64,000 bases of DNA from Streptomyces caeruleatus (GCF_001514235.1 NZ_KQ948928.1:310001-374000); one strand, 5' to 3'. Positions 20,701-27,582 are shown, counted from the first letter of the stretch. Program-made: numbers and translations. Notes: a model not told the origin generated them from the sequence alone.

Positions 20701-21707
20701 GGGCGCGAGCACGGTGCTCGGGTCTGAATGTCGCGGGCTCGGAGTTCTGCTCCGCCGTGGGCAAGCTCGGCTGGTTCGGCGACCAGAACGGGCCGGGGAT
20801 CCTTGAGGTCCTCGGCGTCGACGACTACATCGGCTGCATCCAGGGCTCCGGCAGCGCCTGCAAGGCCGCGGCGATCGACGCCGGCATCGCGGTGGGCACC
20901 GGACTGCTCGGCAAGGGCGCCAAGGTCGTCTTCAAGGGCTTCAAGGCGGCCCTGAAGAAGACGGACAACATTCCCATCCAGTGCCTCGTCGGAGGCGGCC
21001 GGCACAGCTTCACGCCCGGCACACACGTGCTGATGTCCGACGGGTCCAGCAAGCCCATAGAGGACGTCCGGCTCGGCGACAAGATCGTGGTCACCGACCC
21101 GGAGAGCGGTCTGACCACGACACGGACCGTCGTCGCCACCATCATCACCAAGGACGACAAGCACTTCGTCGACCTCACGGTCGCCCGCGAGGGCACCCGG
21201 GGCACGCAGTCACTGACGTCCACGACGACGCACCCGTTCTGGTCGCCCTCCGAGGGCACCTGGATCGACGCCGGCCACCTCGTCCCGGGCATGACGCTGC
21301 GCACCGTCGACGGCGGCACGGTCCGGGTCGAGAAGACCCGCGAGTACCACAAGCTCCAGCGCACGCACGACCTCACCATCGACGACATCCACACGTACTA
21401 CGTCGTCGCCGGTACGACCGCGCTCCTCGTGCACAACGACGACGGCGGGTTCGACTGGGAGAAGGGTCTGTCGGAGATCAAGGAGACCTGGGACGGCGGT
21501 GACCTCGACGACGACGGCAAGCACTCCCCGCGCGGCAACCAGGCCGAGAACAAGGAGTTCAGGGACGCGGTGAAGAAGATCGAGGGCGAACTCAAACGCG
21601 ACATCACCCCCGCGGAGCGCCGCATGCTGCACGACCGGATCACCGGCCAGGGCTACGGCTACCATCGCATCGTCGAGGAAGGCAGGGGGCTGTTCGGTGG
21701 CTGCTGA
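14727..21707 (+). CDS. Secreted RHS/YD-repeat polymorphic toxin with HINT domain and variable C-terminal tip
   Basis: This 2326-residue protein begins with an export signal (RWRRKTALASGIVMIATVLQ) and an Ala/Gly/Lys-rich linker (about 95-130). From about residue 270 come a SpvB/RHS-like shell and many YD repeats (YTYDLLGNL, YDERG). The RHS-associated core runs from DHLGTGQLAVD (about 1787) to ARE-YDPATGRFLSVDPL and SDPDG (about 1885). A HINT autoprotease spans 2094-2237: SFTPGTHVLMSDGS, the TTTHPFW block, and the C-terminal LLVHN. Residue 1 of HINT is Ser where Cys is usual. An 89-residue tip (2238-2326) follows, with KHSPRGNQAENKEFRDAV and RRMLHDRITGQGYGYHRIV; I do not recognise its fold. Such proteins deliver a toxic tip to competitors. 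The ATG has AAGGGGA upstream; the stop overlaps the immunity candidate by 11 bp. Confidence 0.88.
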   Translation: MRDTGRPGRAARWRRKTALASGIVMIATVLQGITAPANSGAVADDGRGRPALPKAERPVAGSAAKMKPRTVERGPRTPRTAPKAEWPGAGSGRVTLTGTPTGAKASAGAKGSASAKGGKGAKGAAQAPVRAGKLPVSVGAAKARGAAGAVRVELAGRGQTKKAAIDGLLVTLAPERTNFTDGAAQVRVDYRDLAQAYGGGYGARLRLVQLPACVLKTPERAKCRTQKPVETVNDTESGALTAPSVRLASAQSTVLAAVADDSAATGDYKATTLAPSATWQTNLNTGDFAWSYDMGVPEVPGGLKPSIGLGYSSGSVDGRTTETNNQSSWIGSGFDMWPGYIERRYKPCAEDGVENSDGMKPGDLCWGYDNAFISFNGKGGELVPTGTDGEFKLRQDDGTRIARLTSTSRGNGDDNGEYWRLTDPDGVRYYFGYHRLPGWADGKKTTNSTWTAPVFGDDTGEACHAAAFADSWCQQAWRWNLDYVVDPRANAIAYYYTQEKNSYGRNLKAADDTRYTRGGYLDEIQYGLKSSSMYGTPALAKVTFTNAERCLPDAQTTCSSITSDSAYWYDTPWDLNCDEGKDCDNGRLSPTFWTRKRLSEVTTQVIDAAGAYQKVDSWKLAHRWGMADIDYQLLLDSIQHTGHTATPTITLPKTTFSYTQLENRLDKTGDGFAPFIKSRLSTIADEYGGQIDVNYSAPACDFAALPTPQTNTTRCFPQYIGGSSTEDPERHWFNKYVVTSVTATDRTGGAPDQVTRYEYMGPAAWHYDDDDGLTKEKSKTWSQWRGYGHVRVKTGGQGGDAAMKSQSDSYFLRGMDGDRESPTGGTKNVSVPLGEGEGDPITDHEALAGTTYKTVGYSGNGGKVLTKTVNRPWYHQTAKKTRDWGTVTANFTGIASSKTWTSLDDGAGTSWRTTSTATSYDTVAGRVTQVDDFGDNTTAADNRCTRTTYATNSTDNILGLPDRVETVAKSCADPVDRSKEVISDVRSAYDGGAYGAAPTKGDVTATALLKKHDGTTATYLESGATFDSYGRVLTSTDLTANVTVTGTGAPVRTARTDGRTTTTDRTPSTGFVTKTTTTTPPAKAGDATTALVSYATHDLRRGLPLTQTDANGKITTFTYDALGRSSKVWLADRQTTLTPTYEFDYLVTEGQPVAVSTKALGTNGSQVAAYSLYDGFLRQRQTQKPGPDGGRLLSDVFYDERGLTAKTFETYYATGAPSRTLFKPADALSVETQTRTTFDGMGRPTVSEQVAGNGDGGTVLGTTRTIYGGDRTTVIPPEGGTATTSVTDARGRTTELRQHHTRSEQAAFDTTRYTYTPRGELETLTDPAGNVWRYTYDLLGNLKTTVDPDRGPSSTEYDDRGQVLSISDDRSTDLYYVHDGLGRQTELRENSATGKLRAKWVYDTISGAKGHLAESTRYVGSEAYTNKVVAYDRLYRVLRSTVTIPASEGALAGTYLSATAYNVDGSVRTTGSPAAGALPATTVAFTYEDQTQRPIALSGSQGIDVATSYSLTGRPLQFELSNNGGKKTWVTNTYEWGTERLATSRVDRQDVAGVDRHNTYGYDQMGNILSVSDVSRSGTDTQCFDYDYLRRMTTAWTQSTTTCATAPSGQTVGGPAPYWHSYTYDKVGNRETETLHDVTGDTAKNTVRTYDYPDPGKPRPHAVNTVTQTGPGGTAQDSYGYDEVGNTDTRTLAGTTQDLDWDAEGHLVKVTKPVEGQPDDVTEYVYDAAGNRLIARTSKENTLYLGATRITVAKGSTTAKATRTLDLGSGHQAVLDNDGSVSFTVADHLGTGQLAVDAGSQQLTQRRMLPFGGTRGTEPSNWPGVQGFVGGVDDTDSTGLQHLGAREYDPATGRFLSVDPLLTPGDPQALNAYAYSNNSPLTFSDPDGLGCIHGAPGGGADGICAGVEGDTDGVINGTSNNCQRTQSCYDTAVKMSQEARRNGTYGKKPIIIAPKGDSITIQGVYIPTQAELAEHFPYYHERLDYQHNLQNWARARCSGLNVAGSEFCSAVGKLGWFGDQNGPGILEVLGVDDYIGCIQGSGSACKAAAIDAGIAVGTGLLGKGAKVVFKGFKAALKKTDNIPIQCLVGGGRHSFTPGTHVLMSDGSSKPIEDVRLGDKIVVTDPESGLTTTRTVVATIITKDDKHFVDLTVAREGTRGTQSLTSTTTHPFWSPSEGTWIDAGHLVPGMTLRTVDGGTVRVEKTREYHKLQRTHDLTIDDIHTYYVVAGTTALLVHNDDGGFDWEKGLSEIKETWDGGDLDDDGKHSPRGNQAENKEFRDAVKKIEGELKRDITPAERRMLHDRITGQGYGYHRIVEEGRGLFGGC

Positions 21708-22155
21708 GCTGAGGGTGGACGAGATCACCCGAATCCTGACGGGTACCGTCGTCCACTCGGTCGGCCGGGCTGTGGACATGGGCGTCGTCGAGTTCCACGG
21801 CCCTGACGGCGAGGAGATCATGGTCCATATGCAGTGCCCGTTCCGGATCGTGCACGACTCGCGGATCGTCCTGGGATCCGCGGACATGCGGTATGCGCAG
21901 AAGGGCGCGGGTGAGCAGGCCTTCGACGAGTTCCGCATGATCTACGATGCTCGCGCCACGAAGATCAACAAAATTCTCGGCCAGCTTCACCCGTCCGTCA
22001 CCGGCGTGACCGGGGGCGAGTCGGGTGAGCTCACCGTGGCCTGGGAGCAGGGCTTCCGGCTCGAGGTGTTCCCGGACTGCTCCGGGAACATCGAGGCATG
22101 GCGGGCCTTCGTCCGTGGTGACGCCCACTACGGATTCCCGCCGGAGACCATCTGA
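21697..22155 (+). CDS. Probable immunity protein to the RHS tip (first of two)
   Basis: This 152-residue soluble protein starts at a GTG inside the last codons of the RHS gene, an 11-bp overlap that couples its translation to the toxin. That position is where polymorphic-toxin immunity genes lie. It is predicted to be mostly beta: HMQCPFRIVHDSRIVLGSADM in the first half and SGELTVAWEQGFRLEVFPD then IEAWRAF near the end. The late motif recurs in the next gene. The layout recalls DUF6188-type proteins, but I cannot assign it with certainty. Unusual codons for the region (aaa, att, atg-rich start) suggest transfer with the tip. Function is inferred from position. Confidence 0.7.
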   Translation: MAAELRVDEITRILTGTVVHSVGRAVDMGVVEFHGPDGEEIMVHMQCPFRIVHDSRIVLGSADMRYAQKGAGEQAFDEFRMIYDARATKINKILGQLHPSVTGVTGGESGELTVAWEQGFRLEVFPDCSGNIEAWRAFVRGDAHYGFPPETI

Positions 22156-22176
22156 CGCGGTCCGGCATCACCACTC

Positions 22177-22211
22177 GGCCCCCTGCTCCCGGTACTCGGG
22201 AGCAGGGGGCC
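22177..22211 (+). terminator. Intrinsic terminator after the toxin-immunity pair
   Basis: GGCCCCCTGCTCCCG (22177-22191) pairs perfectly with CGGGAGCAGGGGGCC (22197-22211) over a 5-nt loop and is followed by GCTTTT. It closes the RHS-immunity unit and separates it from the next small gene. Confidence 0.9.
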
Positions 22212-22249
22212 GCTTTTCGAGCACTGACAATTCCGGAAGGGTTCTGGAG

Positions 22250-22666
22250 ATGAATCCATGTCAGGAGTTCCGGCCCGACCCGTCCTCGTGGATCCTGGGG
22301 CTGCGAGGTCTCCCGGTCACCGCGGTCCGGCACACAGGGGATCCTCCCCGGCGAGTACTGGCCCTGGCCGCCGGCGCGGAGCTGACATTCGACGCAGCGG
22401 CGGATCTGACGCACGGGTCGGCATCCGCCCCAGGTGCCGTATCGGTCCCTGCCGAGCAATGGGCAGAACTGGTGGGTGCGACCGTGCTGTCGGCGGTGGC
22501 GTTCACGTCCGGCGGGCTGCGCGTCGTATTCGATAGCGGGCACCATCTGAACGTCCGTGGAGGTGACCCCGAGCTGGTGGTCCGCGTTCGAAAGCCGGGC
22601 GACTTCGACTGGGCGTATCGGGGCGGAATCGGCGTTATGACGCACCACGGCGCTGACGGTCCCTGA
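22250..22666 (+). CDS. Second immunity-like protein, DUF6188-type pattern
   Basis: This 138-residue protein is predicted soluble and beta-rich. It starts at the ATG at 22250, with GGAAGG 10 bases upstream. Its segment SGGLRVVFDSGHHLNV aligns with SGELTVAWEQGFRLEV of the preceding gene (pattern S-G-x-L-x-V-x-[WF]-x-x-G-x-x-L-x-V). Its order of strands (LRGLPVTAV near the start, EQWAELVGATVLSAVAF in the middle) recalls the actinobacterial DUF6188 family. I infer a paralogous or orphan immunity gene, left over from an earlier toxin tip or covering a rival toxin. It lies beyond a terminator, so it probably has its own promoter. Confidence 0.6.
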   Translation: MNPCQEFRPDPSSWILGLRGLPVTAVRHTGDPPRRVLALAAGAELTFDAAADLTHGSASAPGAVSVPAEQWAELVGATVLSAVAFTSGGLRVVFDSGHHLNVRGGDPELVVRVRKPGDFDWAYRGGIGVMTHHGADGP

Positions 22667-22730
22667 GGAGAGAACGGACGCCGTGCGCCGAGAAGCCTGG
22701 GGCGCCCCCCGACCGCACACCCGCCCCGCA

Positions 22731-22736
22731 TATGGT
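22731..22736 (+). promoter_or_regulatory. Candidate -10 box for a leaderless transcript
   Basis: TATGGT ends 6 bases before the GTG at 22743, the spacing expected when transcription begins at the start codon. No ribosome site precedes that GTG, which fits leaderless translation, common in Streptomyces. Confidence 0.4.
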
Positions 22737-22742
22737 GATCCG

Positions 22743-23759
22743 GTGAACGGCGACTGGCTCATCCGCGGCCGCGACGGCCGCCTCAGCGTCTATCTGCCGG
22801 CCGGCGAGGCCATCCTGTGCAGGGCGGAACTCGGGCCCGGCGGCCCCTGGGAACCCCCGCGCAAGGTCGGCGGCGACCAGAAGCTGCGCCCCGGTCCCGC
22901 GGTCGGCCAGGGCACCGACGCCTACGCCCATCTGGCGGCCTGGCGTCCCACCAAGGCCGGCGAGGCAGGCCTCGTCCACTCCACGCACTTCCGTCCGCGC
23001 CTGGCCGCCCTGGACTGGATCTCCATCGGCCACCCGAACCAGACCGGCGACCGCACCGGCACCCCCGCCGTCACGGTCGACGCGCAGGGCCGGGCCCATG
23101 TCTTCGTCCGGAACGGGGGCGGCGGCGTCAGCATGCGCGGCCAGAAGGAGGCCGGCGGCTGGGGCCCCTGGCGTGACCTCAAGGGGCGTGACGTACAGGA
23201 CGACTTGGCCGCCGTGACCGGCGAGTCCGGGCTCGTGGAGCTGTATGCCGCCGTCCCCGGAGCCCTCCTGCACTGGCAGCAGGAGAAGCCGGGCGCCGTA
23301 CCCGTCCTGGAGGAGGCGATGGAGACCCCGGTCCGCCCGGGCACCCTGCACGCCCTGGCCACCTCCGCGGAGCACACCACCCTCTTCTTCGCCGACGACT
23401 CCGGCGACCTGCGCGCCTGGCGACCCGGCACCAAGCCGGTGCCCCTGCTGGCCTCCGCGGGCCCCGGCCCGGTCTCCGCGATCCGCTGCCAACTCGACGG
23501 CCACGACTGCACGTTGCTCGCCCAGCGCTCGGCGAGCGGCCGCGTCGCCTTCGCCGCGTATCCGACGGAGCAGGAGTCGGCCGGGGCATGGTGGACCGAG
23601 TCGGGGCCGCAGTTGCCCGCCGACGCGGTAGTGGCGCTGGCGGTGGACGAGGACGAGCGGGTGGTGGCGGCCACGATGTCACCGTCGACGGGCCATGTGC
23701 TGATCACCCGGCGCAAGGACGAACCGGGGCTGGCGCTGGAGGCGTGGCGGGAGATCTGA
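22743..23759 (+). CDS. Beta-propeller-like protein of unknown function
   Basis: I do not recognise a named family. The roughly 338 residues have no signal peptide or membrane segment and consist of repeated beta-rich units: GRLSVYLPAGEAILCRAEL, GRAHVFVRNGGGGVSMR, LVELYAAVPGALLHW, GDLRAWRPG, GRVAFAAY. This spacing of about 45-60 residues per unit is like PLL/tachylectin-type propellers, which bind sugars or mediate contacts. Start is uncertain: a GTG at 22683 with GAGGAGA 12 bases upstream gives 20 more residues. It follows the immunity-like genes on the same strand and ends the accessory block. Confidence 0.55.
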   Translation: MNGDWLIRGRDGRLSVYLPAGEAILCRAELGPGGPWEPPRKVGGDQKLRPGPAVGQGTDAYAHLAAWRPTKAGEAGLVHSTHFRPRLAALDWISIGHPNQTGDRTGTPAVTVDAQGRAHVFVRNGGGGVSMRGQKEAGGWGPWRDLKGRDVQDDLAAVTGESGLVELYAAVPGALLHWQQEKPGAVPVLEEAMETPVRPGTLHALATSAEHTTLFFADDSGDLRAWRPGTKPVPLLASAGPGPVSAIRCQLDGHDCTLLAQRSASGRVAFAAYPTEQESAGAWWTESGPQLPADAVVALAVDEDERVVAATMSPSTGHVLITRRKDEPGLALEAWREI

Positions 23760-23805
23760 GGCGCCCGAGAGGGGGCTTGTGTACGGCGGCTGCGGGCCGT
23801 ATGCG

Positions 23806-23842
23806 GTTGCTCGCGCGGCTCCCCGCGCCCCTGGGGCGGTCG
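23806..23842. repeat. Dispersed intergenic repeat, member 2
   Basis: This is a variant of the family with core GCGCGGGGAACTGCGCGA, here read as TTGCTCGCGCGGCTCCCC then GCGCCCCTGGGG. It lies in the gap between convergent genes. Confidence 0.65.
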
Positions 23843-23895
23843 GCGGGCTGTCGCCTTGAAGGCGCTTCCGGCGATTTCCGAGCGCCGGTCCCGCT

Positions 23896-23965
23896 GAACT
23901 CAGCCCGTCCCGCGTTTGAGGACGAGGCCGTCAGGCCGAGACGGGGGTCTGGGGGCGGAGCCCCA
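23896..23965. repeat. Second type of Streptomyces intergenic repeat
   Basis: The stretch holds GCGTTTGAGGACGAGGCCGT followed by GGGGGTCTGGGGGCGGAGCC. I recall near-identical sequences between genes in many Streptomyces genomes. It is non-coding, with self-complementary parts (GCCGTCAGGC and GGGGGCGGAGCCCC). It sits before the terminator of the fad operon. Confidence 0.55.
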
Positions 23966-23983
23966 AGTGACCTGCCGACAACA

Positions 23984-24022
23984 CCGGTGCCCCGCACGCC
24001 AACCAGGCATGCGGGGCACCGG
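23984..24022. terminator. Bidirectional terminator before fadB end
   Basis: CCGGTGCCCCGCA (23984-23996) and TGCGGGGCACCGG (24010-24022) are perfect 13-bp arms with a 13-nt loop, between convergent genes. Confidence 0.85.
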
Positions 24023-24039
24023 CGTTCACAGCGGAGCGC

Positions 24040-26166
24040 CTACGCCGGAACCGACGCCACGCCCGGCGCCAGGAACTTCTTGCCGTTCACGCGCTCGGAG
24101 ACACCCTCGCGGTCCAGGTACGGCGTGATGCCGCCCAGGTGGAAGGGCCAGCCGGCGCCCGTGATCAGGCAGAGGTCGATGTCCTGGGCCTCGGCGACGA
24201 CGCCCTCGTCGAGCATGAGCCCGATCTCCTGGGCGACGGCGTCGAGGACACGGTCACGGACCTGCTCCTCGGTCAGGACGGAGTCGCCCTGCTTCAGCAG
24301 CGCGGCGACCTCCGGGTCCAGCTCCGGCTTGCCGGAGTCGTAGACGTAGAAGCCGCGCTTGCCCGCCTTGACGACGGCCGCGAGGTTCGGGGAGACCGTG
24401 AAGCGGTCCGGGAAGGCCCGGTTGAGGGTCTCCGAGACGTGCAGACCGATCGCGGGACCGACCAGCTCAAGGAGGACGAGAGGAGACATCGGCAGGCCCA
24501 GGGGCTCCACCGCCTTCTCCGCCACCTCGACCGGCGTGCCCTCGTCGATGACGTTCTGGATCTCGCCCATGAAGCGGGTGAGGATGCGGTTCACGACGAA
24601 CGCCGGGGCGTCCTTCGTCAGCACCGCGGTCTTCTTCAGCTTCTTGGCGACGGCGAACGCCGTGGCCAGCGAGGCGTCGTCCGTCTGCTCGCCGCGGACG
24701 ATCTCCAGCAGCGGCAGGACCGCGACCGGGTTGAAGAAGTGGAAGCCGACGACCCGCTCGGGGTTCTTCAGCTTCGACGCCATCTCGGAGACCGAGAGGG
24801 AGGAGGTGTTTGTCGCGAAGATGGCGTGCGCCGGGGCGACCGCCTCGACCTCCGCGAACACCTGCTGCTTGACGCCGATCTCCTCGAAGACGGCCTCGAT
24901 GACGAAGTCGGCGTCCGCGAAGCCCTCGGCCTTGTCCAGGATACCGCTCACCAGCGCCTTGAGGCGGTTGGCCTTGTCCTGGTTGATACGGCCCTTGCCG
25001 AGCAGCTTCTCGATCTCGGCGTGGACGTAGCCCACACCCTTGTCGACGCGCTCCTGGTCGATGTCCGTGAGGACGACCGGGACCTCCAGGCGGCGCAGGA
25101 AGAGCAGCGCCAGCTGCGAGGCCATCAGGCCCGCGCCGACCACGCCGACCTTGGTGACCGGACGGGCCAGGTTCTTGTCCGGGGCGCCGGCCGGGCGCTT
25201 GCCGCGCTTCTGCACCAGGTTGAACGCGTAGATACCGGACCGCAGTTCGCCACCCATGATCAGGTCGGCGAGCGCCTTGTCCTCGGCGTCGTAGCCCTGC
25301 TGGAGGTCGCCGTTCTTGGCGGCGGCGATGATGTCGAGGGCGCGGTAGGCGGCCGGAGCGGCCCCGTGCACCTTCGAGTCCGCGATGAAACGGCCCTTGG
25401 CGACGGCCTGGTCCCAGGCCTCGCCGCGGTCGATCACCGGACGGTCGACCTCGACGTCGCCCTTCAGCACCTGGGCGGTCCAGATCAGCGACTGCTCCAG
25501 GAAGTCGGCGCCCTCGAAGATGGCGTCGGCGATGCCCAGGTCGAAGACCTGCTGGCCCTTGAGCTGCTTGTTCTGGTTGAGGCTGTTCTCGATGATCACC
25601 GAGACGGCCTTGTCGGCGCCGATCAGGTTCGGCAGGATCGTGCAGCCGCCCCAGCCGGGCACCAGGCCGAGGAACACCTCGGGCAGCGAGAAGGCCGGGA
25701 GGGCCTTGCTGACGGTCCGGTACTTGCAGTGCAGACCGACCTCGACGCCACCGCCCATCGCGGCACCGTTGTAGTACGCGAAGGTCGGCACGGCGAGGCC
25801 CGCGAGGCGCTTGAAGACCTCGTGGCCGCCCTTGCCGATGGCGAGCGCGTCCTTGTGCTCCTTCAGCAGCTCGACGCCCTTGAGGTCGGCGCCGACCGCG
25901 AAGATGAACGGCTTGCCGGTGATGCCGACACCGACGATGTCACCGGCGGCGGCCTCGGCCTCGACCTGGTCGATGGCGATGTCGAGGTTCGCCAGCGACT
26001 GCGGGCCGAAGGTGGTCGGCTTGGTGTGGTCGAAGCCGTTGTCCAGCGTGATGAGCGCGAAGCGCCCGGCGCCGTACGGCAGGTCGAGGTGGCGTACGTG
26101 CGCGGACGTCACGACCTCGTCGGGGAACAGCTCGGCCGCTCCCTTGAGAAGCTCAGCGGTGCTCAC
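24040..26166 (-). CDS. fadB: Fatty-acid oxidation enzyme: enoyl-CoA hydratase / 3-hydroxyacyl-CoA dehydrogenase
   Basis: This 708-residue bifunctional enzyme carries out hydration and NAD-dependent oxidation in beta-oxidation. The N-terminal crotonase half has GVGITGKPFIFAVGADLKG and GAAMGGGVEVGL with the catalytic-loop Glu in FSLPEVFLGLVPGWGG. The dehydrogenase half has the NAD motif VGVVGAGLMASQLA, the catalytic His in VVGFHFFNPV, and VVNRILTRF. I start at the GTG at 26166 because it overlaps the thiolase stop by 4 bp; the frame further upstream lies inside the thiolase gene. With the thiolase it forms a two-gene operon. Confidence 0.93.
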   Translation of the reverse strand: MSTAELLKGAAELFPDEVVTSAHVRHLDLPYGAGRFALITLDNGFDHTKPTTFGPQSLANLDIAIDQVEAEAAAGDIVGVGITGKPFIFAVGADLKGVELLKEHKDALAIGKGGHEVFKRLAGLAVPTFAYYNGAAMGGGVEVGLHCKYRTVSKALPAFSLPEVFLGLVPGWGGCTILPNLIGADKAVSVIIENSLNQNKQLKGQQVFDLGIADAIFEGADFLEQSLIWTAQVLKGDVEVDRPVIDRGEAWDQAVAKGRFIADSKVHGAAPAAYRALDIIAAAKNGDLQQGYDAEDKALADLIMGGELRSGIYAFNLVQKRGKRPAGAPDKNLARPVTKVGVVGAGLMASQLALLFLRRLEVPVVLTDIDQERVDKGVGYVHAEIEKLLGKGRINQDKANRLKALVSGILDKAEGFADADFVIEAVFEEIGVKQQVFAEVEAVAPAHAIFATNTSSLSVSEMASKLKNPERVVGFHFFNPVAVLPLLEIVRGEQTDDASLATAFAVAKKLKKTAVLTKDAPAFVVNRILTRFMGEIQNVIDEGTPVEVAEKAVEPLGLPMSPLVLLELVGPAIGLHVSETLNRAFPDRFTVSPNLAAVVKAGKRGFYVYDSGKPELDPEVAALLKQGDSVLTEEQVRDRVLDAVAQEIGLMLDEGVVAEAQDIDLCLITGAGWPFHLGGITPYLDREGVSERVNGKKFLAPGVASVPA

Positions 26167-27389
26167 TTGTCGCCTCCGGCGTCCTTGTGGTGCGGGTTCT
26201 CCCAGATCACCGTGGCGCCCATGCCGAAGCCGACGCACATGGTGGTGAGGCCGTAGCGGACCTCCGGCTGCTCCTCGAACTGGCGGGCCAGCTGCGTCAT
26301 CAGCCGGACGCCGGAGGAGGCCAGCGGGTGGCCGTAGGCGATGGCGCCGCCGTACTGGTTGACGCGGGCGTCGTCGTCGGCGATGCCGTAGTGCTCCAGG
26401 AAGGCGAGGACCTGGACCGCGAAGGCCTCGTTGATCTCGAAGAGGTTGATGTCCTCGATGGACAGGCCCGCCTTGGCGAGGGCCTTCTCGGTGGCCGGGA
26501 TCGGGCCGTAGCCCATGACCTCCGGCTCGACGCCCGCGAAGGCGTAGGAGACGAGACGCATCTTGACCGGCAGGTTGTTCTCGCGGGCGAAGTCCTCGCT
26601 CGCGATCATCGACGCGGTGGCGCCGTCGTTCAGACCGGCCGCGTTACCGGCGGTGACCCGGCCGTGGACGCGGAACGGGGTCTTCAGGCCGGACAGGCTG
26701 TCCAGCGTGGTGCCCGGGCGCATCGGCTCGTCGGCGGTGACCAGGCCCCAGCCCGTCTCACCGGCCTCGGCGTTGGTGCGGCGCACCGAGACCGGCACCA
26801 GGTCCTGCTGGATCTTGCCGTTGGCGTACGCCTTGGCGGCCTTCTCCTGCGAACGCACCGCGTACTCGTCGGCGCGCAGCTTGGTGATGGTCGGGTAGCG
26901 GTCGTGCAGGTTCTCGGCGGTCATGCCCATGAACAGGGCGGACTCGTCGACCAGCTTCTCGCTGACGAAGCGCGGGTTCGGGTCCACGCCCTCGCCCATC
27001 GGGTGGCGGCCCATGTGCTCGACACCACCGGCGATGACGGCGTCGTAGGCACCGAAGGCGATCGAACCGGCGACGGACGTCACGGCGGTCAGGGCGCCGG
27101 CGCACATGCGGTCGATGGAGTAGCCGGGCACCGACTGGGGGAGACCGGCGAGGATGCCGGCCGTGCGGCCCAGGGTCAGGCCCTGGTCACCGATCTGCGT
27201 GGTCGCGGCGATGGCGACCTCGTCGATCTGCTTCGGGTCGAGCCCGGGGTTGCGACGCAGCAGCTCCCGGATCGCCTTCACGACGAGGTCGTCGGCGCGG
27301 GTCTCGTGGTAGATGCCCTTCGGGCCCGCCTTGCCGAACGGGGTGCGGACGCCGTCTACGAAGACGACGTCCCTGACGGTACGAGGCAC
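26163..27389 (-). CDS. fadA: Acetyl-CoA acyltransferase (thiolase)
   Basis: This 408-residue thiolase cleaves 3-ketoacyl-CoA to acetyl-CoA in beta-oxidation. Motifs seen: nucleophile Cys in YSIDRMCAGALTAV, NEAFAVQVLAF, GGAIAYGHPLASSG (catalytic His) and the second Cys in TTMCVGFGMG. The GTG start has GGAGGAGA about 6 bases upstream. It is the first gene of the operon and is coupled to fadB by a 4-bp overlap. A candidate operator lies about 70 bp upstream. Confidence 0.93.
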   Translation of the reverse strand: MPRTVRDVVFVDGVRTPFGKAGPKGIYHETRADDLVVKAIRELLRRNPGLDPKQIDEVAIAATTQIGDQGLTLGRTAGILAGLPQSVPGYSIDRMCAGALTAVTSVAGSIAFGAYDAVIAGGVEHMGRHPMGEGVDPNPRFVSEKLVDESALFMGMTAENLHDRYPTITKLRADEYAVRSQEKAAKAYANGKIQQDLVPVSVRRTNAEAGETGWGLVTADEPMRPGTTLDSLSGLKTPFRVHGRVTAGNAAGLNDGATASMIASEDFARENNLPVKMRLVSYAFAGVEPEVMGYGPIPATEKALAKAGLSIEDINLFEINEAFAVQVLAFLEHYGIADDDARVNQYGGAIAYGHPLASSGVRLMTQLARQFEEQPEVRYGLTTMCVGFGMGATVIWENPHHKDAGGDK

Positions 27390-27459
27390 GATGGCTCTCC
27401 TCCAGGGTGCGGGATGGCACTACTGCTGCGCGGCACGCTGAGCGCGCGCTCAGGCCCAT

Positions 27460-27480
27460 GCTACTTACGGGTAACGTAGC
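27460..27480 (-). promoter_or_regulatory. Candidate operator upstream of the beta-oxidation operon
   Basis: GCTAC, TTACGGGTAA, C, GTAGC: a 10-bp palindrome-like core flanked by 5-bp inverted arms, 71 bp before the thiolase start. The TTAC...GTAA core is like sites bound by TetR-type regulators of actinobacterial fatty-acid genes. The regulator is not in the window. Confidence 0.4.
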
Positions 27481-27554
27481 TGCACAGTCCTGGGGGCGGG
27501 AGCGGCGAACGTCACATACAAACTCCGGTGGTGGGGAGCTGGGAGCGCCCCTTC

Positions 27555-27582
27555 AGGGGCGCGGGGAACTGCGCGAGCAACC
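27555..27582. repeat. Dispersed intergenic repeat, member 3
   Basis: A 28-bp stretch beginning AGGGGCGCGGGGAACTGCGC and ending GAGCAACC is identical to 34265-34292. It lies between the thiolase and the LacI gene. Confidence 0.85.
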
